Source: Eopsaltria australis (taxonomy: Eukaryota > Chordata > Aves > Passeriformes > Petroicidae). From it: DNA of 64,000 nt. The DNA is taken from contig JAVTVJ010001167.1 in the NCBI GenBank assembly GCA_034509425.1, positions 310,001 through 374,000 on the forward strand, given 5' to 3'. The position numbers and the translations under genes were made by a program. This document shows, piece after piece, positions 8,969 through 21,113 of the stretch. Under the pieces are notes generated by a model, which worked only from the letters and a program-made list of their open reading frames with translations, had not been told where the DNA came from and ran no database searches. Within the stretch, counting starts at the first letter, position 1. Each line of letters opens with the position of its first letter.

Positions 8969-10039
8969 CAGATCTGCTGAGCTGTTGTACACTTGCTTTT
9001 AACCTGTCTGCTGGTGCTTGACCTGCTGCCACACATCTTTCCCAGGTTTTGTTTGCAAACTTGAGGGCTAAAAGCTATCACTGCTGGGATTTTTGGAAAA
9101 TACCAAGGGGAGGGGTACAGAAGTACAGAGTGGTGTTAGCCAGGGGCTTTGAGCCAGGCTACACACCCAGTGTTCTCTGGTGATTCAAAGCTATTTTTAT
9201 TTTTAGGGATGCTTTCCAGAGTGGCTGTGGGAAGCACTGCAGGCTGGAAGAGGGTCTGTGGTGTGGCATTACAAAGGCTCCCCTTTGCTGTCCTTCTCAC
9301 CCCAGTGCTGGGACCTACAGGAGACTCTTCTGAGCTTGCACTTTGCTCTTCTGTATTTTCTCCTATTTGCTTAAAAACTCCTTCCCTTGTCGTTCCTGGT
9401 GTGTGTCCTCTGCAGTTAGACGAGTAAGGAGATACTCCCTGTGCTTGCTCCCAAAATTCTGGCAGCCTGAATGACAAGGTTTCCTCCAGGGGCCGAGCTA
9501 ATGAGGGCCAGGTCTTTTGCATGGGGGGTGGCAGAACTTGCCAGGGTAGTAATTTTTAGATAACAATGTTTAAAATGGGGAGGGAAAAGTTCACTAATGG
9601 TAACAGCGTGGTTTGCTGCCTGGAGCATGGTGTGGTGCAAGAGGGTTGCTCATGGGTGGGCTGCTTTCTCCCAGAGACCTTTCCATGTTTTGCAGTGCCC
9701 TTTTAGCCATTTTTCTCAGGCAGTTCATGGCTCAGTGAGGGACCTGATGCCAGGGTTAATTTCCCCTCTGACTTCACTTGGGAAAAATCCCACTGTTGAA
9801 GTGCATGTGAAAGATGCAGGGAAGTACTTCATGCATCATCACAGACCTGGGCTGGAATTCTCTGCCTGGACCACCTTGTTCCTTGATTCCTTCTGTGCAG
9901 GTATCTCCTATTTGTGCTTGGAAAAGCAGCAGAGCTGAAGCTCTGTCCCACCAGAGTGGGTGCAGGGAGGATGTTGCTGGAGGAGAGGAAGCACACAGAG
10001 CATCACTGTCAAGATATGGATTGATGGGAGAGGTCGAGG

Positions 10040-10600
10040 ACAGCTTTAGATCGAGAGCTGAATAGGAACCAGCTGTAGAGCCATCAATTAAAATAATCTG
10101 GTTTGTGAATACACTTATCTGCAAACGAGATTAAATGGATGAGTGGGGAAAGCGCTCTGCCCGTAGCTTGGGCCGTTGCCGGTGGATGATTCCCTGCACA
10201 GTTGCATCCTTTGGTGTGCTGGACCTCAAAATCTGAGCAAAGCTGCATGCCCATTTCACCATTTATATTTTATATTTGCAATTAGGCCAATTGCTTTTAA
10301 AGTAGTTGATGCTCTGGTCAGCCAAATTTTCCTGCAGTTTCTCTGAAGCAATTGATGAAGGGTGTGGATCACGGTGCAAATTCCTGTCTCCCTACAATTT
10401 CTCAAGCTTTGCCCTTTCTTTTTCTCATGTTCTGTCGAAAAACCACCTTGATTTCATTTGTGGCCCACAAAAGCCACTTTCGGCCGAGCTGGGAGTTATG
10501 TTTGCAATCAGCATAACTGAAATAGTAATTAGTGTGAACACCAGCTTTATTTTAGGATGCATCCGTCACTGCTTTAGCGCTCGAGCTCGTGTCTAGTGTT
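10040..10600. other. Candidate conserved non-coding block
   Basis: Repeat-free, AT-rich sequence with several homeodomain-like ATTA/TAAT cores ('atcaattaaaataatc', 'gcaattaggccaattgc', 'gaaatagtaattagtg') and retained CpGs ('ctttagcgctcgagctcgtg'). This is a call from composition only; I could not compare species. Confidence 0.25.
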
Positions 10601-12386
10601 ACCACAGATAACTGCTGGGAGAAAGGGCACCCCTGGCACTGCCAGTGCACCCCAACCCTGGGGTTGGGCTCACCAGAGAGGGGGGAAGCTGCTGTACTGC
10701 AGTGCTGTGTTTTGGGGTTCCCACCTGATGGCCCAGGTCTCCTCCCCACTTCTTGCACGGTGCCAGCTGAGTACAGGAGCCCACACAAAGCACAGGTCGT
10801 GGTGTTTGAAGCCCTTTTTGTCTGCAGAAACACCCTAAGGGTGGTGGGATGAGCCCTCACATGAATTGTGTGTTTGTGCAACTCTACCTCTGAGTGTGCA
10901 CGTGCCCTTTGTATTTTCTATTTTCACTGAATAAACAAGACCATTACTATTTTACTAAGTCTTAGTTGCATAAGAGCTGCTGAGGGATCTAAAAGAGGCT
11001 GCAGGTCTGATGCAAGGGATCCCCAGGCTTGCATATTCATCCCTTTTCCCTTAAAAAAATGGCATGTTTATCTTTGCAGTGCTCTGGTCGTGAGAAGAGA
11101 CACAGAGATTTGCAGAGGTCATTGCTGAGTGCGAGTTTGGCAGTGGCAAACAGCCAAGCCAGTGGCTTTCCATCTTGGCCCAGTAATTACAAATAAAGCT
11201 GAGGTTGGAGTGAGCAGATCCGTCCCCGACTTCCTCTTCCGCAGCAGATGCTTTCAGTGGAAGGGCAGGATCTCATCAAAACAAGGTTGGGATTGTTTCT
11301 CTGTTGGAGAAGGTGTTGCTGGCTGTTCTTTGGAAGGGTTTTGTGGGCAGAGGGTGTTGTGTTTCTGGCACAGGGGGATTGCAGGCTGGATTTTCTCTGA
11401 TGGAGAAGAGCATGGGATGGTCTCATCCATAGCATGGCAGCCCTGCAGCTTGGTTTGCTCTGGGTCTGGGTGCTGAGCAGAAAATGAGCCTGGTTGGGGT
11501 GAGTGGGCCAGCTCCAGAGGCAGAAACCCAGTTAGTTTTGTGCCTGGCAGGAGCTGGCTGTGTAGGGCAGGTGCATGGGCCTCTCCTGGCTCTCCATGCA
11601 GGAGACAAACACGTCTGGCTAAACAAGGAGAGCTGTAAGTAAAGGATTTGCCAGCACAGGATTCCCTATTCACAGTGTGGGGCTTTATTGATGTTTTTAC
11701 ATGCAGTGACTCCATGGCGTGGCTGCATCAAGGGTTTTGGTGAAGGTGTCTGGATTTTAGCCTGGTTTCTCTGATGGCTCTGTCAGGTGTGTGGTGCAGC
11801 ACCTCAGCTGAGGCTGCCTGGGCTCAGCACTCCTGCCTGCAGCTTGCTGAGGACGCCTGAAAGTTTCTGCTCTCTGGGTTGAACCCAGGGTGTAAACCTT
11901 GTATTTCTCTGCCATTAATCCTGGCTCCTGCCCTTGGCAGACCTCTCAGGGCATTTGCAGTGCTCGAGCTGCAGTGCAAAAACTTTCTTGTGTTCTGTCA
12001 GGATAATCTACAGGGCAGAGAAAGGTCCTACCACAAACTCAGGGTCATTTTGTGTTGTGGCCAAGGGACTGTCCATGATGAAAAATTTGGGTGGATGATA
12101 CTGATGGCTCTGTTGCACCAAGGGCTGAGCCAGCTCCTGCCACAGCCCCTGCAAGCCTTCCCTGTTACTTGCAGGAGCTGGACATGGCCCAGCTTGTTGA
12201 GCTATCATGCCTGGAGATGTTATTTTTCTTAAAATAATGTTAATATTGTGACTGTTGTCTGCAGGATTCAGCAGCTCTGCTCCACTCCTTGCTCTCAGGC
12301 AAGGCTGCCCTGTTTCAGAAGCATGGGGTGCTTCAAAAAGCTTCTCTTCTGTTACTGATCCTCACAAATAATCAATTCCAGATTGC

Positions 12387-12406
12387 TTTTTTTTTTTTTT
12401 TTTTTC
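12387..12406 (+). repeat. Poly-T tract
   Basis: About 20 consecutive T bases with no adjoining retroposon body recognised. Confidence 0.85.
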
Positions 12407-13550
12407 ATAAAACTTGTTTCAGACAAGCCACAAACCTGCCTTTCTTTTAACCAGTTACTTCTCCTGCTCCTTGGCTGTGCTGTTGCCTGGTGGGGAATGG
12501 ACATGAGTTGTGTTTGGAGTTTTAATTGCTGTTATAAGAAGAAATTGCGTGGGTGGATAAAACAGGGTTTAACCAGGTTTAGCTGCAAGCATCTTAAAAC
12601 CCACTTTCCATGCCACTGCATTTTTTAAAATTTTCTTCTGTGTTTTTAACCCTGAACATCACAGATCAGTTCTTGTCATTGGGTTTTTCATGTTGTTCCC
12701 TTTTCTCTGTCCCCCATCAGCAATGGGAATTGAAATAGGAAGAAATTGGGGATAGAAATGTGGAGGGAAAACCCCACAACTTTTGTTGAGGCAAAACTTG
12801 GCTGATCTGACATTTACAAGCAGAACATGGTGTTTCTGCAGCAGCTGCAGTCTGTGCCCATGCATTTTCCTGCTTTTCAGTTTTCCTGTTGGGATATTCC
12901 TCTTGTTTCTCATGCAGCAAACATCAATGTGATTTTTCTACCTTTCTTCTGTCTGTTCCCCAGTGTGCTCAAATTGCCACGGGGTCAGCTTGGTTCTGGG
13001 TAGGGTTTTTTTAAATCTTGCAGTTGCAAAGAAGTGGATTATTTTAAAAAAATACAAAGTCCCCTGGCTGTTTCCCTCCAGATAATGCAAACATAGATGA
13101 AATGTTGAGTTATAACTACCTGAGTGACCTTTTAAGATAAGAATTGTTATTGACTGGTGGTATTATGTTAAACTGATAAGAATTCTTTTTAGAAGAGGAG
13201 GAAAAAAAAGCCCAGCAAACCCTTCAGTAACCATAACAACTTACTCTGCAACACAGGGACAGCACACAGCTCCTTCCTGACACTGCTCCCTGGGGGCTGG
13301 AGGGTGGCACCACGGGGATCCCATCCAGCAGCCCCTCAGGGGGACCTGGGGAACCTCCCCAGAGCTCCAGGTTGTGCTGTGAGGGATGCCCGAGGTCACT
13401 TGGCTGCTCCTGCTGCTATCAGCTCTCTGATTTTCATCATCTGTAGGGAGTTTTACCTGGGGGGTTTTGCTGAGGCTCAGTCTGGTGCTGGGGGTTTGGC
13501 TGCAGTGGGAGAGAGGGAGGGAGGGATGCAAAGGTGCTGGGGGCAGGAAT

Positions 13551-13905
13551 GATCACAGACTTACAGAAGGATTTGGGCTAGGAGGGACCTTAAAGCTCAA
13601 CTTGTTCCACCACCTGCCATGGGCAGGAACAACTTCCACTATCCCAGGTTGCTCCAAGCCCTGTCCAGCCTGCCTTGGACACTTCCAGGGACAGGGCAGC
13701 CACAGCTTCTCTGAGTACCCTGTGCCTGGGCCTCACCTGCCTTATGGAGAAGAATTTCTTCTCACTATCCCATTTAACCCTGCCCTCTATCCTGTCACTC
13801 CATCCCTTGTCCAAAGCCCCTCTCCAGCTCTCTCATAACTCCTGTAGGCACTGGAAGGGTCTGTAAGGTCTTCCTGGAGCCTTCTATTCTCCAGGCTGAA
13901 CAGGG
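13551..13905 (-). repeat. CR1 LINE 3' fragment, antisense
   Basis: A 355-bp copy: 'gatcacagacttacagaagg' (reversed tail), 'ctgccatgggcaggaac', 'ttccagggacagggcagcc', then 'aagcccctctccagctctctc' and 'tattctccaggctgaacagg'. It reaches further 5' in the element than most copies here. Confidence 0.92.
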
Positions 13906-15631
13906 ATGCTTTTGGAGGTCAAAGGAGGATGCTGTCAATGGTCCTTGCTTAAGAAATGAGGAGCAAGGCAAGGAAATCCCTTTACAGTGATTGCTGACAG
14001 GCTCAGGGCAGCCCTTGGAGCCCGGTTGGGAGCTGGATCCAATCTCTGTGTCCTGACAGAGGTGCCAGCTCCTGTTTCAGGGTGTTACAGTAGATCAGGG
14101 GTGTGATGGGAACATAGGGGTATTTAGACCCTTCCTTGACCCAGCTGAGCCCTGTGGGCTGTGTCTGCATGTGCTGCTCCTGGGAATTCACACTTTGGTC
14201 AACTTCTATTATCAGAGGTTGTCACTAAGACCATTAGAGCTAAAGAAAATCAGCTGTGAGCAACTTACTGTTTTTATCACCTTCTCCCTCCCCATCCCCT
14301 TGCACTTGTATTACCTTGTGCCCTGGGTTCCCAATTTTCATGCTCACAGGTGGGGATGAGCCTAAAGATGAGCAAACAACCGGTAGCAGCTTGGAAAGTA
14401 CAAAGACCCTAAAAAGAGAGATTATAGGCCTGATAAAATGCTGTGAAATATTTTAGAATTAGGCATGAGGTGAAAACAATGCATTTGAATCCATGGCAGA
14501 AGAGGCAAAGGTGTGCAGCTTTGTGTGTCTGCTCAGGAAATCAATTACTTAAACCTGCTGGGCTAGGAGTCATGGCAGCAGCAGGGAGGCTGTGTAAAGG
14601 TGTCTGCTTAGCCCCTGCTTGCCAACCTCTCCTCACATTCTTCTGGAGCAGCCAGTTGGATGCTGAGTGCTTTTTGTAGCCGATGTCAAATCCCGGTCAG
14701 CCGGAGAGCCTTTATAAATAAAGGTGTCTGCTGGTATTCAGGCATACGTGGATAATAGCTGCTGTAATTCAGCTGTCCAGCCTGGCTTCCCAGCTTTTAT
14801 AAATGACTGATCAGAGATTCCACTGAGAATGAGGATTTAAAGGGATGGAGCTGCTGGAAGTGGTCTCTGTGCTGATAAGTTTAGCGAGTCTCTATCCCCG
14901 GGACAGGTGGCCGGCGTTGCCCTCCCTCCACTGATGTCCTGGGTTTATATTTCACACAAGGCAAATGTTGCATTAATAAAATTTGTGTTGTGGTTAGATG
15001 GCAGGGCTCTGCAGTCTTTTTTTTGCAAGCTGCGCTCGAATCTTTGAGTTTGTAATCTTTCTTTTTTTTTTTTTTTTCTTTTATTTCTGGGAGCGGGTAA
15101 ACACTCAGAGATCTCTCTGGACAAGCCACAGCAGCTGGAGGATACTGGTTTCTCTATGGAGTGGAGGAATTTCATCAGAGGGGCTATTGTTCCACTGTGT
15201 TCTCAGCATTTTGGCAACTGTTCTTTAGATTAACCCTACAGAAAGGGGAGGGTGCTTTCTGCTGGGTCTGAAATAATTGCAAAAATGTGGGCAGATGCTT
15301 TTTGCATTGTTAGGAATCGATCCTGGCTGGTAGTGGGGAAGCATGGTGTTGGGATTTGGGAATGAAGAAGCCCAAGTTCTTCAAATCCCTCCTGAAGCCA
15401 AACTGGGTGTCAGCATTGATGCTCGGTTGATTCCTGTTTTTAAAGTGGAAGTAGTTGGTGTCTTCTCCCACTGCCCTGAGCAGTCAATAATCTCAGTGTG
15501 TGATAGCTGGGGGTTCAGCCCACACCCCTGCTGATCTACTGCAGAATCCTCACGGGCTGGAGGACCCATTTTCCTGGGCTGTGTTGGGTTTGTCTGGCAA
15601 GGTTTATGTTGCAGGGTGGCTTCTGTGAGAA
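13906..15631. other. Intron 1, unique sequence
   Basis: No gene seen. A poly-T run is at 15061-15078. The part at about 14680-14880 has TA-rich motifs ('tttataaataaagg', 'cagcttttataaatgac') that resemble MEF2/TBP-type sites but are not decisive. Confidence 0.4.
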
Positions 15632-15725
15632 GGGGCATCCACAGCTTCTGTGGGCAACCTGGGCCTCACCACCCTCACAGCCAAGAATTTATTCCCAGTA
15701 AATAAATTATTACCCATCTAACCTG
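15632..15725 (-). repeat. CR1 fragment, inverted 5' part of a rearranged copy
   Basis: Reversed, it reads 'gaggcccaggttgccca' followed by 'gaagctgtggatgcccc', a CR1 block just upstream of the block where the + fragment at 15802 starts. It has no tail of its own. The two pieces are nearly complementary in coverage, as expected for one insertion with an inverted 5' half. Confidence 0.85.
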
Positions 15726-15801
15726 CTGATAGCAAAGAACCCACATAAGGAGTTAAGGGGGTGGCTTGAGACAGCCAGACCGGTCTAAATTTGGAGGGAT
15801 G

Positions 15802-15920
15802 AGCAGCCTGGATGGGGCTTGGAGCAGCCTGGGATAGTGGAAGGTGTCCTTGCCCATGGCAGGAGATGGATCTTAGGGTCTTTAAGGTCCCTTCCAACCC
15901 AAACCATGCTGTGATTGCTC
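15802..15920 (+). repeat. CR1 3' end of a rearranged copy
   Basis: It reads 'agcctggatggggcttgg', 'gggatagtggaaggtgtcc', 'ccttccaacccaaaccatg', 'ctgtgattg' and ends in a short tail. About 75 bases of unplaced sequence separate it from the inverted part at 15632-15725. Confidence 0.9.
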
Positions 15921-16059
15921 CTCCAAGGGCTGGTGTGGTTTGCAGGGGACCCAGAGGAGAAATGAGCCTGTGATTTGTGGCCAAGGGCTGATGAAGCTCC
16001 TCACTCACCCTGCAGCAGCTTCTCCCTCTGCCAGTGCCTGCAGGGCTGATTCAGCTCCC

Positions 16060-16560
16060 AGCTCTGTTAGTTGCCAGATCGTCAAAACATAACCAAATTC
16101 AGGTTTTTTTTTTAATCTTATGTGCCTATTTTGATTCAGTTTACCCATACAATTACAGTAATTTGCTCTATTACACGCAAAAAGATTAAAAATACATCTG
16201 GCAGAGAGGATTAAAAGCTGGTAATCTGGCTGCTAAGAAGCACACGATGCTTTAGGATTTCCTTTCGAGGTGTGTGGAGCTCTGGAACACGAGCAAATGT
16301 GATCCTTTGTAGTTGGAGTTTTCATAGGGAGAGCTCATTAAAGCTGGTGTGATTGTTTGAGTGAACGAGAAATGAATGAATTTAAAATATAAGACCAAAT
16401 CCTACCACATTAAAGCGGCAGCTGTGATTTAAGAGCTCGTTTTTGGTTTGGGTTTGTGTTTTTTTTGTGTGTGTAAACCTGGAGCAATAGGGTTGTTTTA
16501 CTTTTTAAGGGATTTAACAAGTCTCTCTAATTTTCTTTTAATGTTGCAGAGCTTAAAAAT
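16060..16560. other. Candidate conserved non-coding block
   Basis: Repeat-free AT-rich DNA with 'acaattacagtaatttgc', 'attaaaaatacatctgg' and 'gattaaaagctggtaatc'. It looks like an ancient unique element flanked by GC-richer intron. Composition only. Confidence 0.25.
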
Positions 16561-18179
16561 AATGCAAGGTCAGGCTGAGCGTAACTAATTCCAGTGTGAA
16601 AGCAGAGGAAAGCCTGTTTCTCCATAGACTTACAATTAGTGCAGCAATCCTCCTCAGTACAGCCTTTGAGAGGGATGTAGCAGGAAAAGAGACTGCTGGA
16701 ATCTCCATAAATAAAAATATGTGCTTGGGGTATTTTTTTTTTTCCTTTTTTTGTCCAAGGAGAAGGGGGAGCCCTATAAAAGCCGAGGTTTAATTTAGTT
16801 TTGCCTGCTTTCATGTGTGCCCCAAGAGAGCTTGTGGCAGGTCAAGGGGTGGTGAAGGTGTCCTTAGATCCTTTTGGGGGCTGGCAGACCCCTCTGGGGG
16901 TGCTGGGTTTTGAGTCTTTATCACTTGGTTTATCTGGGTTTACCCATGGCAGGGTCCCAAGGATGCTGAGAGCTTTTCTCCCAGGAGCTGAGTTGGTCTC
17001 TGTGAGCTCTGCTGCTCTGTCCCAGTTTGGTGCTGGGATTTTGGGAGGGGATCCCCTTACTCTTTCACAAAAAGATTTTGTTGCACTATTAAGATTTATT
17101 GTGGTGAGTGTTATCTTCATCATCTCAATGTCCAAAAACCCCAATCTTAGCTATTTTCACACAGCTCTGGGTATGCTGCCTGTTGTGACCTCCCGTGTAA
17201 CAAGAAGCCCAAAGCATTATCCTGCTTTTCCTGCAGCAAGCCCTCAGCATTCATGTGACACAAACACACCTGGCTTTGGTCAGGCCACCCTTGGGGATCC
17301 CCCAGCGTGTTCTGGCAGCTGTGCTGCTGTGACAACAGCAAAGAGGTGTCACTGTGTCACCTCAGTGCTGCAGGGGATGCCCTGAGCCCTCCTCTGCCAT
17401 CATTAGAGAGCTGTTTCCCTCCTTGTCCCTCACCACATGTGTTAATTTTGCTTTCCAAGTCTGGACTGCTGCCACAGCCCGTGTGTGTCCCTTCTTTCCG
17501 TACATTGTGGTCTCCTGCTGCTGGAGGTGGCTGGGAGCCTGGTGGCACTGTGGGGATGCCTGGGGGACAGGGAGTTCCCATGTCCTTGCTCCAATTTCCC
17601 TTCCCTTGGCCACGGGCACTGTTTTCGTGGTGTGGAGGTTGCTGGTGGTGACAGTGAGTGTTTTATGCCGTGTGCCCCGGGGAGACACCGAGGAGGACAC
17701 ATCCCATTTATTTCCTGCCAACTTTTGGGCTCTCAGGGAGTCCCGGGGTTGCCCCATCACTGGCAGGATGCAGGTGCTGGTCCCTGACCTGCTCTGCCTC
17801 TTCCCTGTGTGGGATGCAGCCAGCAGCCTCCCATCCATCCCCCCAGTGCCAGCTGGAGCCCTGCCCGCAGCACCAGCCCTCCCTGGGCATCACCTTCCTG
17901 CTGGCAGAGCCACAGCCAAATAAAAAGTGCTCTCCATCCTCTCTCCATCCCCTACCTGCTGCAGGACTGCCTGGCCCCGGGGAGGGAGATGGGGCTGTGG
18001 ATAATCTCTCCAGAGCCAGGATTTGGGCTGTTTTTCTCTCCCTCAAAATGTCTACACCCCATGGTTTGCAAGCACAGTCAGCTCTGCATCACTCCATTGA
18101 GTGAGGTTTTTTTTCTGCCTCAGCTCCATTGAGGTTTGGGTTTTTTTGTTAACTCCTTATGTGCCCGTGGTTGATAAAA

Positions 18180-18790
18180 TTTGGGCTGTTATAGCAGAAA
18201 TCCCAGCATGTGCTGCTTTATTTTTTTCCTAGCAGAATCCATATGTTGCAGCTTTCAGGAGAGAGGGAAGCAGCATTAACTTTTCATGTCTAGCGTCGCT
18301 AATTTAAGGGGTGAGAAATTGGCCTGGGTCTGTTTTTTAAAGAACTGAGCATACACTGATAGTACCAGTGTTGGTACTGAATAACTCGATAAGCTGAAGA
18401 ATGCAGCAATATCTAAAATTAAATCTGTTCTTAATTGCTGGGTTATAAATGGCAGCGTTTTCTCCAAATGGAATTAATTTATTATTTTTCATTTGCCGAC
18501 ATGAGTCTCGGCAGCACAAACCCCACATTTTGCATTAATACAATAATAAGGCACTTCCAAAAGGTGTGTTTGGCATTTGTAACACACAGCACAATCTAAC
18601 AAACCATAAACTATGTCAAAATACTCCTAAAGTGGTAATTAAAACTTTTTTTAAAATGTAGAATAGATGAATACATTCCAAATTGTGACTTTTCAATGAA
18701 GCTCTTTCATAAAAAACATTGTTTCTTGCCAAAACAAATTCAAAGGCATTTTTGTAATTTCTGCTGGGGAAAGGAGGAGTGTTTATCCAG
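18180..18790. other. Candidate conserved non-coding block
   Basis: About 600 bases of AT-rich unique sequence containing 'gaattaatttattattt', 'tttgcattaatacaataa' and 'gtggtaattaaaactt', plus an isolated CpG-bearing word 'catgagtctcggcagc'. No CR1 or simple repeat interrupts it. Composition only. Confidence 0.28.
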
Positions 18791-19393
18791 CCTTTCATGT
18801 TGGCTGGGCTTTTTGACTTTTATTTAATTTTTTTTTTAAAAAAAGGCAGTGCAAAAGAAGAGGTATTTTTGTCTGAATGTGCATTAAAAAATCTCACTCC
18901 TGTCCTCTCTGGAGCAATGAAAGCTGGAGTGGGGTGTGCCTTGGACTGCAAGGCTGTCTTTAGCATCCCATCTGAAATTCAGTGGTGATGGGATCCCATG
19001 GCACGTTGTGTTTGGGGCAGACACAGATCCCAAACTGGTTTTTGGGGTTGGAGATCCAGCTGACATCGGTGGCTCCTGCCTTTGGAGGAGGAAACCCCCC
19101 AAGGGTGCTGGGGATGGGAATGGAGTTCCCTCTCTTGCTTTGCAGAGCATCATCTGCAGCCACAGGCATCCAGCCAGTGCACAAAGCAAAACTGCTCAAG
19201 GTATTTATAGCTTTTCCTTCTGATTATTTTTTTTATCATTTCCATTTTGGACGTGTTTTTGACAGCTTTTACCTGCTGAGTCACCGTTCGTCCCCATGCA
19301 CGGGAGTTGCTCCTGACGTTCCGAATCCCCAAGCAGGCTTGAGCAACCATCATTTAAAAATAAATCCTGTCAAGGAAGTGGGCTTTTTTTCCC

Positions 19394-19416
19394 CTCTTTT
19401 TTTTTTTTTTTTTTTT
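19394..19416 (+). repeat. Poly-T tract
   Basis: A run of over 20 T bases; no retroposon body recognised beside it. Confidence 0.85.
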
Positions 19417-20136
19417 CTCCTCATATCACCAACTGCTTTTCCCACTGTGTGTTTGCTGTGTTACACGAGGTGGGTGTTTTATAGATGCGATGCCACCGTG
19501 TTGCTAGGGATGGCTTTACCGTTTATCACATCCCGTGTATCCCATGGAGGAACCGTGTGTTGCAACCAGATAAGGGTGCAACTTCTGGAGATAACTGTAT
19601 CTGATTCTGCACCTCTGCTTCTCCTGAGATGGCTCTCTTTGGTGGTGAACCACAACTTGAGCACAAACTGATTCTCGTAGCTTGGCTTAATAGATACAGA
19701 TCCTTGCTTGCTCTGCAGCACGTTGCTGTTGGTTCTGATGGATGGGAAGGGACAGCTGGTCTTTCCAAGGGTAATCCCAATATCCAGGTTAGTTTTCTTT
19801 CCCATGTACCAGGTTCAGATGGCAGGTGTGTTTATAGGTGTTTTTGCAGTGTTGCTGAGTGCTTGATCTGCATCACCTGCTTGCAGACAGCCAGGCTGCA
19901 GCAGCCACCTCTCCAGAAGCCACTTGGAAAGACTTTGGATATGTGCAGTGACACTCTTTTAGAGTATTGAAGCACCTGGCCTCTGGTCCCTTCTGCCCCA
20001 AAAATGCATCTCAGATTTATTTGCTTTGCTTTATTATCTGTGATTTTGTGCATTGGGTGGTAAATGACAAGAACACTGTTAGCTCCTTCCTGTTTCTGTA
20101 TCCTCACACTCCTCCAGCGTCGATGCTGCAGATGGA

Positions 20137-20348
20137 GAATTACAGGATGGTTGGGTTGGAAGGGATCTGAAAAATCATCTCGTTTGCACCCCCTGCCATG
20201 GCCAGGGACACCTTCCACTATCCCAGGTTGCTCCAAGCCCCATCCACCCTGACCCTGGACACTTCCAGGGATCCAGGGGCATCCACAGCTTCTCTGGGCA
20301 CCCTGTGCCAGGGCCTCCCCACCCTCACAGGGAAGAATTCCTTCCTGG
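20137..20348 (-). repeat. CR1 LINE 3' fragment, antisense
   Basis: Blocks 'ggttgggttggaagggatc', 'ccctgccatggccaggg', 'ttccactatcccaggttgc' and 'cctccccaccctcacaggg' in reversed order. It stops at 'gaagaattccttcctgg'. Confidence 0.93.
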
Positions 20349-20906
20349 TGCTTCGTGGTGTCACGGCTGTTCTGCCTGGGTGGTGTATTCCTTATTTTGT
20401 GGGTGCTCCCACCTTCCTCCTTTCCGGAGAATTCACTGCAGAAATGAAATGTTCAATCTATTTATAAATTTCAGTCTCTGTATTAATCCATCCATGTATT
20501 TATTAACCCTCCAGGTGGTTGCATTTCACTGTAATGCAGCTGCTAGTGGGATGTTAATCTTAGTGAAAGTCTATTTTAGCTTTCTCGTGGTGGTGCAGCC
20601 CACTGTCATCCTGTGGGGCAAATCCTCCCCTGGGAAGGAGGAAGGGAGACTATTTAAGGAGGAGCAATTTGTGAGGGAACAGCTGGAGCTGAAACTGAAG
20701 CCAGGTTTGGGAGGAGGAGGCTGGGAAGGAGCTATTTCAGGGGATGGTTTGTCTGGCCACGTTGGTCTTGGGCATGGAGTGTGATCAGCACCAGTTTTGG
20801 CACAAGCTGTTTAATGTGTGGCCAATTTTTTCCATAATTAAACTTCTCCTGCACTGGGAGAAGGCACTGTATTGGTCAGCCACTATATCCTTGCTCTCAG
20901 ATTCTG
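20349..20906. other. Intron 1, unique sequence
   Basis: No gene or repeat recognised; a few TA-rich words near 20460-20510. Confidence 0.4.
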
Positions 20907-21113
20907 CAGGGCAGCCCAGGTTCCTGTGGAACCCATCCCTGGAGGTTTTCAACATCCCTGAAGGTGTTCACCGTCCTTGGAAGTGTCCAAGTGTTCATTC
21001 CCATCAGGACTGGATGTGGCACTCAGTGCTCTGGTTTGGTTGAGAAGGTGGTGACAGTCAAAGGCTGGGCTCAGTGATCTCAGAGGTCTTTTCCAACCAT
21101 TCTGTGCTTCTGG
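20907..21113 (+). repeat. CR1 LINE 3' fragment, divergent subfamily
   Basis: It reads 'gcagcccaggttcctgtgg', 'ccctggaggttttcaac', 'gactggatgtggcactcag' and 'tctcagaggtcttttccaa', then 'ccattctgtgcttctg'. Its middle has an extra or duplicated stretch (about 20955-21000). It is a subfamily different from the 'ccagagaagctgtgg' copies. Confidence 0.85.

Larger units (their letters stand above)
8969..13550. other. Intron 1, unique sequence
   Basis: About 4.6 kb with no recognised repeat except a T-run at 12387-12406. It holds the AT-rich block at 10040-10600. Open frames here (all under 155 codons) show no domains and look like chance ORFs. Confidence 0.45.
15921..20136. other. Intron 1, unique sequence
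   Basis: It holds the AT-rich blocks at 16060-16560 and 18180-18790, a poly-T run at about 19394-19416, and a GC-richer stretch at about 17300-18000 where long chance ORFs occur on both strands. No domain or splice-supported exon was recognised. GTTGCTAGGGA at about 19500 repeats the RFX-like half-site seen at 52990. Confidence 0.45.

Noticed and set aside
17354..17923. A 189-codon + strand ORF in a GC-richer stretch
   Set aside because: Several overlapping open frames of similar length exist on both strands there, as expected for GC-rich non-coding DNA; no domain or exon signals.
18982..19671. A 229-codon + strand ORF
   Set aside because: It runs through a poly-T tract (a Phe run) and has no recognisable family; judged chance.
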